NCBI GenBank assembly: GCA_934454005.1
Contig: CAKSGI010000143.1
Span: 1-5,284 of the forward strand
Source of the DNA: an uncultured Eubacteriales bacterium
Lineage (GTDB): Bacteria; Bacillota_A; Clostridia; Oscillospirales; Acutalibacteraceae
Length of the DNA: 5,284 nt
Reading direction: 5' to 3'
Numbering within the stretch: the stretch's first letter is position 1; every line of letters begins with the position of its first letter. This document shows positions 1 through 4,492 of the stretch, one piece after another. The notes under the pieces are model-generated. The model searched no databases, had not been told where the DNA came from, and saw only the letters and a program-made list of their open reading frames with translations. The translations under genes were made by a program, and so were the position numbers.

Positions 1-1
1 G

Positions 2-466
2 TTAAATAGAAAATTTATTGCTGAAACTTGGAAAGGTATTAATAAAAGAATATTTAAAGAAGAAAAAGAAAAAGCTATGGATTTAATAAAGATGGATATT
101 CCATTTGAGGCTATTGGTTATGATGTAGACGATAATGCTTTAGAACTTACATTAGAAAATGCTAAAAAAGCTAAGGTTGAATCAAAAATAACTGTGTTTA
201 ATCGTGATATTAAAGACTTTAAATCAAGTTTCAAAAAATGTACTGTTATATGTAATCCACCATATGGAGAAAGGCTCTTGGATGTAAATAGTGCAAAGGC
301 TATATATCAGACTATGGGTAGAGTATTTAGTAAAAAAGATGGGTATAATTATTATATTATATGCCCTGATGAGGATTTTGAAAATTTATTTGGAGCTAGA
401 GCTGATAGACGCCGTAAATTATATAATGGAATGATTAAATGTCAATTATATATGTATTTTAAATAG
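2..466 (+). CDS. Class I SAM-dependent RNA methyltransferase, RlmL/YpsC-like (3' part only)
   Basis: The reading frame is open from base 2 to the TAG at 464-466, giving 154 residues of a protein that begins outside the window. The ATG at 77 is internal: the 25 codons before it read as good family sequence (RKFIAETW). A Rossmann-type AdoMet fold is visible, with the acidic loop GYDVD (the residue that normally binds the ribose of AdoMet) and the catalytic-loop motif NPPYGERL. NPPY is typical of enzymes that methylate exocyclic or ring amines, and NPPYGERL followed by a short C-terminal strand/helix is characteristic of the THUMP-domain 23S rRNA methyltransferases of the RlmL/RlmK and YpsC group, often annotated as N6-adenine-specific methylase. 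The likely role is therefore rRNA (guanine-N2 type) methylation in the cytosol. The THUMP domain would lie upstream and cannot be confirmed. No strong terminator follows. Confidence 0.88.
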   Translation, partial: LNRKFIAETWKGINKRIFKEEKEKAMDLIKMDIPFEAIGYDVDDNALELTLENAKKAKVESKITVFNRDIKDFKSSFKKCTVICNPPYGERLLDVNSAKAIYQTMGRVFSKKDGYNYYIICPDEDFENLFGARADRRRKLYNGMIKCQLYMYFK

Positions 467-507
467 CTTAGTTTGATAATTAAAATATATCATATTATTT
501 AAAAGTG

Positions 508-516
508 TGGTATCAT
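508..516 (+). promoter_or_regulatory. Candidate extended -10 promoter for the rubrerythrin
   Basis: TGGTATCAT at 508-516 fits an extended -10 (TG-N-TATCAT), placing the start of transcription near 523 and leaving a leader of about 34 nt before the ATG at 557. No recognisable -35 is found at 16-18 nt spacing (TATCAT at 488-493 is poor), so the promoter is either extended-10 dependent or activated. Upstream, TGATA (474-478) and TATCA (488-492) form an imperfect dyad that could be an operator. Confidence 0.4.
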
Positions 517-556
517 TTTATATAAAATAAAATTTTAATTTAATGGAGGAATTTTT

Positions 557-1096
557 ATGAAAAAATTTGTTTGCACTGTATGTGGATATGTTCACGAAGG
601 AGATTCAGCACCTGACGTATGCCCTCAATGCAAGGCACCAAAAGATAAATTTAAGGAAGTAGGGGCTAAAGTGTCTTATGCTTGTGAACACACGGTTGGG
701 ATTGCAAAGGATATAGACAAAGATGTCTATGATGGACTTGTTGCTAATTTTAACGGCGAATGCTGTGAAGTTGGCATGTATTTAGCAATGAGTAGACAGG
801 CCGATAGAGATGGATATCCAGAAGTTGCAGAGGCTTTTAAAAGATATGCCTTAGAAGAAGCTGAACATGCTGCGAAATTTGCAGAACTTTTAGGCGAAGT
901 AGTAACAAGTGATACTAAGAAAAATCTAGAGATGAGAGCTCAAGCCGAAGATGGGGCATGTCAAGGTAAATTAGATATAGCAAAAAGAGCAAAAGAATTA
1001 GGTTATGATGCTATACATGATACTGTTCATGAAATGGCTAAAGATGAGGCTCGTCATGGAGCAGGATTTGATGGTTTATTAAAAAGATATTTTTAA
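557..1096 (+). CDS. rbr: Reverse rubrerythrin (NADH-dependent peroxidase type)
   Basis: This 179-residue protein has a rubredoxin domain at the N-terminus (residues about 1-36), with Cys6 and Cys9 in CTVC and Cys22 and Cys25 in CPQC binding one iron. A four-helix ferritin-like di-iron domain follows (about 42-179). Likely iron ligands are Glu68/Glu71 in GECCE, Glu101 and His104 in EEAEH, and Glu164 and His167 in DEARH. In classical rubrerythrin the rubredoxin domain is C-terminal; this swapped order defines reverse rubrerythrin, which in Clostridium acetobutylicum is the final component of an NADH-driven system reducing hydrogen peroxide (and O2) to water. The expected role is cytosolic oxidative-stress defence in an anaerobe, receiving electrons from an NADH:rubredoxin oxidoreductase not seen here. 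The ATG has a strong GGAGGA site (545-550) six bases upstream. The gene stands alone and is closed by the terminator at 1121-1153. Clostridial relatives are often PerR-regulated; no convincing PerR box is visible. Confidence 0.95.
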   Translation: MKKFVCTVCGYVHEGDSAPDVCPQCKAPKDKFKEVGAKVSYACEHTVGIAKDIDKDVYDGLVANFNGECCEVGMYLAMSRQADRDGYPEVAEAFKRYALEEAEHAAKFAELLGEVVTSDTKKNLEMRAQAEDGACQGKLDIAKRAKELGYDAIHDTVHEMAKDEARHGAGFDGLLKRYF

Positions 1097-1120
1097 TACC
1101 TTTATTTTAGTAATACGATA

Positions 1121-1153
1121 AAACCCACGAATATTTCGTGGGTTTGTTTTTTT
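1121..1153 (+). terminator. Rho-independent terminator after the rubrerythrin
   Basis: A perfect 11-bp stem pairs 1121-1131 (AAACCCACGAA) with 1135-1145 across a TAT loop, followed by G and seven T at 1147-1153. It lies 24 bases after the stop codon and separates the rubrerythrin from the sugar transferase. Confidence 0.95.
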
Positions 1154-1394
1154 ACAAGGATAAATAAGGAAATGTTTATTAAATGGATATTTAATTTTGG
1201 GCCCAATTTGAAAATGTAATAAATTGCATTATGAATTTAAACCATGCATTGTAAAAAAATAAAAAATAAAATTTTGCTAAAATTTTCAAAAAAATTATTT
1301 TGAATAAATATAAAAAGTGTGTATATTGTCTTCTAGAAATTTTATAACATGCCAATGATTTGCAGTAGTTCAACAAATTGGCATAATGGCTGAG
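1154..1394. other. AT-rich non-coding gap before the sugar transferase promoter
   Basis: I see no gene here; a 61-codon reverse frame (1191-1376) has low-complexity Phe/Lys/Tyr-rich sequence, no family resemblance and no supporting site. The gap holds a perfect 10-bp palindrome TTGGGCCCAA (1197-1206), unusually GC-rich for the region. It also holds a cluster of A-tracts and two AAAATTTT blocks 11 bases apart (1268-1275 and 1279-1286), which would favour intrinsically bent DNA, and the inverted repeat at 1349-1384 listed separately. Confidence 0.6.
1349..1384. repeat. Inverted repeat ATGCCAAT / ATTGGCAT, candidate operator
   Basis: The 8-bp arms at 1349-1356 and 1377-1384 are perfect complements separated by 20 bases. 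The repeat ends 10 bases upstream of the -35 of the sugar transferase promoter, where an activator or repressor could act. A second, shorter dyad, TCAAC (1370-1374) with GTTGA (1394-1398), overlaps it and reaches into the -35. No known regulator is recognised. Confidence 0.4.
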
Positions 1395-1423
1395 TTGACT
1401 TTTACATGTTTATATGATAAAAT
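1395..1423 (+). promoter_or_regulatory. Sigma-A type promoter of the sugar transferase
   Basis: The -35 is TTGACT (1395-1400) and the -10 is TAAAAT (1418-1423), with a 17-base spacer and an extended -10 TG at 1415-1416. Transcription should start near 1430, giving a short leader of about 35 nt. Confidence 0.75.
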
Positions 1424-1465
1424 AAAAACGAAAATTGACGAGAATAAATATTAGGGGGAATTAGC

Positions 1466-2134
1466 TTGAAATATCAAAGAGTAAAAAGAGCTTTGGATGT
1501 TTTTATATCATTAATAGCCATTATTCTTCTTTTGCCTCTATTCTTAATAATTTCTATTTTAATAAAAATTGATTCTAAAGGACCTGTGATATTTAAACAA
1601 GAGAGATCTGGGCTACATAAAAAAGTATTTACTTTATATAAATTTCGATCGATGAAAACTGAAACACCTAAATATTGTGCTACACGTAAATTAAATAAAA
1701 TAGACTGTTATGTTACAAATGTTGGACACTTTTTAAGAAAAACAAGTTTAGATGAATTACCTCAGCTTTTTAATATTCTTAAAGGAGATATGAGTTTTAT
1801 AGGACCAAGGCCTGTTGTGATAACAGAAACTGATTTGATTGAGACTAGAGATAAATATGGTGTTAATGATATATTACCAGGGATTACAGGATATGCGCAG
1901 ATAAATGGGCGTGATGAATTAGAAGTAGAAGAAAAGACTATGTTTGATAGCTTTTATAAAAACAATATAAGTTTTACTTTAGATTTATCTATATTTTTAA
2001 AAACGTTTTTAGTTGTGTTAAAAAGAGAAGGGATAAAAGCGAAAGATACAAAAAGGACTCAAAAAAGAGAAATTGTTTTACTCAAAACTAAAACAGATAA
2101 TTACATAAACGATGACAAAACAATGGTAAAATAA
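1466..2134 (+). CDS. Sugar-phosphate transferase to undecaprenyl phosphate (bacterial sugar transferase family)
   Basis: This 222-residue protein is a small monotopic phosphoglycosyl transferase (PF02397; PglC/EpsL/WcaJ catalytic-domain type), which moves a sugar-1-phosphate from a nucleotide sugar to undecaprenyl phosphate at the inner face of the membrane, the first step of building a surface glycan or glycoprotein sugar. Visible motifs in order: KRALDVFIS followed by the hydrophobic re-entrant membrane helix (about 11-34); FKQERSG and LYKFRSM (about 43-63); the catalytic Asp96-Glu97 pair in SLDELPQ; FIGPRPV (111-117); and LPGITGYAQINGRD (137-150). The core ends near REGI (190), leaving an extra charged tail of about 32 residues. 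The start is TTG, chosen because GGGGG (1454-1458) lies 7 bases upstream and family homology begins at once. It has its own promoter and terminator and no glycosyltransferase neighbours. The sugar cannot be told from sequence. Confidence 0.92.
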   Translation: MKYQRVKRALDVFISLIAIILLLPLFLIISILIKIDSKGPVIFKQERSGLHKKVFTLYKFRSMKTETPKYCATRKLNKIDCYVTNVGHFLRKTSLDELPQLFNILKGDMSFIGPRPVVITETDLIETRDKYGVNDILPGITGYAQINGRDELEVEEKTMFDSFYKNNISFTLDLSIFLKTFLVVLKREGIKAKDTKRTQKREIVLLKTKTDNYINDDKTMVK

Positions 2135-2147
2135 AGTTAAAAGATAT

Positions 2148-2181
2148 AATCCCCATGCTTGTTATAGCATGGGGATTTTTT
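2148..2181 (+). terminator. Rho-independent terminator after the sugar transferase
   Basis: A perfect 12-bp stem pairs 2148-2159 (AATCCCCATGCT) with 2166-2177 around a 6-base loop and runs into six T at 2176-2181. It lies 13 bases past the stop codon. Confidence 0.95.
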
Positions 2182-2374
2182 CGCGGGAAATTTATATTTG
2201 TTAATTTATTTAAAAAATTATATTTATAAGACAAAAAAATACAAATTTTGAGTATTGTACGAGTATACAATTAGAGTATAACCATATTAGATACTCTTTG
2301 AAAATAATTTTTGTGAATTATTTCCATATTATTTGGATATGAATTGTAGTATTCTTACAAAAAAATATTTACTG
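2182..2374. other. Non-coding region upstream of the antiporter promoter, rich in dyads
   Basis: There is no gene here. The first 65 bases are AT-rich and featureless. Then GAGTAT occurs three times (2250-2255, 2261-2266, 2274-2279) and once inverted (ATACTC, 2291-2296); AGAGTAT/ATACTCT (2273-2279, 2291-2297) is a perfect 7-bp inverted repeat. ATTGTA/TACAAT (2254-2259, 2266-2271) overlaps it. A 21-bp imperfect dyad is centred on 2330 with CCATATTATTTGG at its core, and TTGTA/TACAA (2344-2348, 2356-2360) lies 14 bases before the -35. The density suggests regulator sites for the phosphate-ester transporter; no regulator can be named. Confidence 0.45.
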
Positions 2375-2403
2375 TTGAAAAAACTGTCAAAATGTGATAT
2401 AGT
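2375..2403 (+). promoter_or_regulatory. Sigma-A type promoter of the OPA antiporter
   Basis: The -35 is TTGAAA (2375-2380) and the -10 is TATAGT (2398-2403), with a 17-base spacer and an extended -10 TG at 2395-2396. Transcription is expected near 2410, about 227 bases before the start codon, so the mRNA has a long leader. Confidence 0.75.
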
Positions 2404-2409
2404 AATAGA

Positions 2410-2636
2410 GCTGTAGAAAGTTATTTTGAAAGAGGCTATTAAGCGCTTTGCAAAAAAAGTTTAAATGTTTGCAGGCGTATAACGCATTTAGGTATTTATA
2501 AGTATTTTTATGTATTGATTTTTAAAATGCTTTACTAAATAACTTATATTTTAAAAATACTGTTTTAAAAAAAGCTACTAATTAAAATTATCATAAGAAT
2601 GCTTAAAGATTATTATTACTTTTTAGGAGGAGTACT
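2410..2636 (+). other. Long 5' leader of the antiporter mRNA with alternative stems
   Basis: This is inferred to be transcribed from the promoter at 2375-2403. Stem A pairs 2443-2446 plus 2448-2454 with 2468-2478 (GCGC, T, TGCAAA against TTTGCA, G, GCGT), 11 bp with one bulged T and two G-U pairs. Stem B pairs GCGT (2475-2478) with ACGC (2482-2485), extended by TAAAT/ATTTA; A and B share 2475-2478 and exclude one another. Downstream, AGTATTTTTA (2501-2510) matches TAAAAATACT (2552-2561) over 10 bp, while TATAAGT (2497-2503) matches ACTTATA (2542-2548); these also compete. A partial cre-like core AAGCGCTTT sits at 2441-2449. I match it to no known riboswitch class and see no clear intrinsic terminator in it. 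Function is unproven. Confidence 0.4.
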
Positions 2637-4079
2637 ATGGCACAGCAGTCGACCAAACAAAGGGGTTCATTTGGAAAATTATTTTTGGAGCCACCCCCAA
2701 AAACAAGGATAAAAAATGAATCATTTATTAAAAAGCAATTCAAAATTTTTCAACCATTAATTTTTGTTGCTTTGTACCTTTTGTATTTTTCTTCTTATCT
2801 AGGAAGAAAACAACTTTCATTAGGGTTCCAAGGAGCACGATCTAATGGGTTAAATGGAATAGAAGATATATACCCACAATTAGGTGCGTTATATGGAACA
2901 CTTTTGATGGTGTATTATTTATCATATGCAGTTGGAAAAATAATTGGTGGTATAATTGCTGATAAAACAAATCTTAGAATAATGTTACCTTTGTCTGTTG
3001 GTATTGCAGCATTGTTACCATTAGGAATTATAGGTGGAGTTGAGTTTTATTCAGCAAATGGTTCAATAGTTTTAGCAAAATTAATTATGATTGTTTCGTG
3101 GGGATTGTCTGGCTTTATTCAAGCGGCCTCATTCCCATTGTGTGGAAAAGCCCTTACTTATTGGTTCTCTAACAAAAATCGTGCGACCGTTTGGTCTTTT
3201 TGGTCGACTTCGCATGAATTGGGAGCTTCTGCCTCTTTTGTATTATCCTGGTTTTTAATTAAATCTTACGGGTGGGAATGGGTATTTATAGGACCAGCAA
3301 TGATTTCTGTATTAGTTGCTATTTTTGGATTAATTGTTCTTAGAGAAAAACCGGTTACAATGGGTTTACCTGATGTAGAAACTTATGCAGGTTGTGCACC
3401 TAAAAAAGAAGAAGAGGAAAAGGATACTGATACAAGAACTTATGGTCAAGTATTTTTTCAAGATATCTTCAAAAATAAAACTATTTGGATATTAGCATTA
3501 TGTTTTATATGCGTATACATAATAAGAAGTGGTCCTGTTGACTGGATGGTTAAAGCATTTGAAAATGATCCAAAAGTAGTAGGAAAAACTACTATTGTTC
3601 CAGTGTTTGGAGCATTAGGAACTTTATCAATCCCTGTTGTTTCAAATCATATATTTAAAGGTAGAAGAGCTCCGGCGTTATTCTTGTATTTCCTAGTTTC
3701 AACGATTTGCTTTTCAGTAATTAGGTTAGTTACACCATTTGATGGCCATGCGATTATTGCTCTTCCTGAATCAACTGTAGATATAATTCAGTGGATAGCA
3801 TTACCGCTTCTTGGTATAGCAACTTATGGACCATTGGTTATGATTGGTGGAGTTGCATCTATTGAGTCTGCCTCTAAAAGAGTTGCAGCAGCTACTACAG
3901 GATTTACCGGTGGTATAGGTTATGTTGGAGCAATATTCATTTCTTATTTTGGAAAATTTGCTCAAAAGAATGGTAATTTTGGTATGCTATTTTCAGTTAT
4001 GTTAGGAGCTTCTGCATTAGCTACAGTACTTATTACTTTATTATGGAATCAGCAAGCTAGCAAAGACTATAATCATTAA
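2637..4079 (+). CDS. Organophosphate:phosphate antiporter (MFS, OPA family; GlpT/UhpT-like)
   Basis: This 480-residue protein has about 12 membrane segments after a 37-residue basic cytosolic N-terminus. It belongs to the major facilitator OPA family, which takes up glycerol-3-phosphate, hexose-6-phosphates or phosphoglycerates in exchange for inorganic phosphate. The three phosphate-handling residues of E. coli GlpT (Arg45, His165, Arg269) appear to be kept: Arg57 in YLGRKQ, His193 in STSHELG, and Arg297 in YIIRSGPVDW. The two six-helix halves are joined by a charged cytosolic loop (about 234-275) with an acidic patch, KKEEEEKDTDT (256-266). Other family features are FPLCGKALTYWFS (166-178) and IASTGFTGG-like AAATTGFTGG (417-426). 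Length fits a slightly long GlpT/UhpT. ATG follows AGGAGG (2625-2630) by six bases. It is monocistronic, with no neighbouring glpQ, glpK or uhp sensor genes, so the substrate remains open; a UhpC-like sensing role is possible but less likely. Confidence 0.9.
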   Translation: MAQQSTKQRGSFGKLFLEPPPKTRIKNESFIKKQFKIFQPLIFVALYLLYFSSYLGRKQLSLGFQGARSNGLNGIEDIYPQLGALYGTLLMVYYLSYAVGKIIGGIIADKTNLRIMLPLSVGIAALLPLGIIGGVEFYSANGSIVLAKLIMIVSWGLSGFIQAASFPLCGKALTYWFSNKNRATVWSFWSTSHELGASASFVLSWFLIKSYGWEWVFIGPAMISVLVAIFGLIVLREKPVTMGLPDVETYAGCAPKKEEEEKDTDTRTYGQVFFQDIFKNKTIWILALCFICVYIIRSGPVDWMVKAFENDPKVVGKTTIVPVFGALGTLSIPVVSNHIFKGRRAPALFLYFLVSTICFSVIRLVTPFDGHAIIALPESTVDIIQWIALPLLGIATYGPLVMIGGVASIESASKRVAAATTGFTGGIGYVGAIFISYFGKFAQKNGNFGMLFSVMLGASALATVLITLLWNQQASKDYNH

Positions 4080-4095
4080 ATTTAATAGATAGTTT

Positions 4096-4127
4096 ATCTC
4101 CTGTCTTTTATAGATAGGAGATTTTTT
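4096..4127 (+). terminator. Rho-independent terminator after the antiporter
   Basis: An 11-bp stem with one G-T wobble pairs 4096-4106 (ATCTCCTGTCT) with 4112-4122 around a TTTAT loop, ending in six T (4122-4127). It lies 16 bases after the stop codon. Confidence 0.93.
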
Positions 4128-4166
4128 ATTAATGAGTGAAATAGGACCTTAAAATTGATAAAATAA

Positions 4167-4195
4167 ATTGTAATACAATGTAACAGTTTTGTAAC
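4167..4195 (+). promoter_or_regulatory. WalR-type box (TGTAAC-N5-TGTAAC) with adjacent palindrome
   Basis: TGTAAC at 4179-4184 and 4190-4195 are separated by AGTTT, an exact fit to the WalR (YycF) consensus TGTWAH-N5-TGTWAH known from Bacillus and Staphylococcus. A third TGTAA begins at 4169, so the three copies are 10 and 11 bases apart, on one face of the helix. The first copy lies inside the perfect 13-bp palindrome ATTGTAATACAAT (4167-4179). Read on the other strand, the TTACA repeats also resemble PhoP-type boxes. WalR controls cell-wall hydrolase genes, which fits the DUF348/G5 gene downstream. Confidence 0.5.
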
Positions 4196-4206
4196 TATTA
4201 GTTTTC

Positions 4207-4235
4207 TTGCAACATGTACATAAAACATGGATAAT
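4207..4235 (+). promoter_or_regulatory. Weaker candidate upstream promoter of the DUF348/G5 gene
   Basis: TTGCAA (4207-4212) and GATAAT (4230-4235) are 17 bases apart. Their interest is position: the WalR-like box ends 11 bases upstream of this -35, where an activator would act. The hexamers alone would not be convincing. Confidence 0.3.
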
Positions 4236-4358
4236 AATGGAAAAAGAAAACCAAGAAATCAAGAAAAAAACCTGATAAACAAAATAAATCGACTTTTTTT
4301 AGTTATTTTAACACATATGTATTTATGCAAAATTCACAAAAACATTGTTTAAATATAT

Positions 4359-4387
4359 TTGACATAAACTGTTTTAGCCAATATAAT
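4359..4387 (+). promoter_or_regulatory. Perfect-consensus sigma-A promoter of the DUF348/G5 gene
   Basis: TTGACA (4359-4364) and TATAAT (4382-4387) both match consensus exactly with the optimal 17-base spacer. Transcription should start near 4394-4395, so that the mRNA begins directly at the first leader hairpin (4396). Confidence 0.9.
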
Positions 4388-4395
4388 AAAAACCA

Positions 4396-4492
4396 GTAAG
4401 TTAAACGATACTAATAAAATAACTTACAGGCAATATAAAATAAAAAACTTATTGTTGCCGAAAATAAACTGAAAAAGGAGATTGTTTATTTT
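4396..4492 (+). other. Structured leader: three tandem hairpins, the last enclosing the ribosome binding site
   Basis: Hairpin 1 pairs GTAAGTTA (4396-4403) with TAACTTAC (4420-4427), 8 bp with a 16-base loop. Hairpin 2 pairs 4429-4435 with 4453-4459 (GGCAATA with TGTTGCC), 7 bp with one wobble and a 17-base loop. Hairpin 3 pairs AAAATAAAC (4461-4469) with GTTTATTTT (4484-4492), 9 bp, with the Shine-Dalgarno AAGGAG (4475-4480) in its 14-base loop and the ATG right after its 3' arm. One base separates each hairpin from the next and they are 32, 31 and 32 nt long. The 5' arm of hairpin 1 can also pair with AACTTAT (4446-4452) in the loop of hairpin 2, giving an alternative fold. Confidence 0.5.

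Larger units (their letters stand above)
4128..4358. other. AT-rich non-coding gap upstream of the DUF348/G5 gene promoter
   Basis: There is no supported gene here. It contains the WalR-like repeat cluster at 4167-4195, a weaker candidate promoter at 4207-4235, a purine-rich tract (about 4239-4271), and an unsupported 41-codon frame (4227-4352) without a ribosome binding site. The A/T-rich stretch just before 4359 could serve as an UP element for the strong promoter that follows. Confidence 0.5.

Noticed and set aside
77..466. ATG at 77 as the start of a complete 129-residue methyltransferase
   Set aside because: The frame is open to base 2 and the upstream residues fit the family, so the gene begins outside the window and this ATG is internal.
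1191..1376. Reverse-strand 61-codon frame
   Set aside because: It is low-complexity Phe/Lys/Tyr-rich sequence in AT-rich intergenic DNA, overlaps the inverted repeat, and has no ribosome binding site or family resemblance.
2088..2270. Reverse-strand 60-codon frame
   Set aside because: It runs through the terminator hairpin and into the end of the sugar transferase, and has no recognisable protein features.
2438..2452. CcpA cre site around AAGCGCTTT in the antiporter leader
   Set aside because: The central core fits but the outer TG and CA positions of the cre consensus are wrong; the core is better explained as part of the leader stem.
2465..2482. Five-codon leader peptide (ATG TTT GCA GGC GTA TAA)
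   Set aside because: It has no Shine-Dalgarno and a frame this short is expected by chance; mentioned only with the leader.
2501..2566. Intrinsic terminator/attenuator from the AGTATTTTTA/TAAAAATACT pairing
   Set aside because: The stem is almost only A-U, its loop is 41 bases and only four T follow, so efficient termination is unlikely.
4396..4492. Known riboswitch such as the c-di-AMP (ydaO) class found before some wall genes
   Set aside because: The leader is too short and shows none of the conserved segments of that class.
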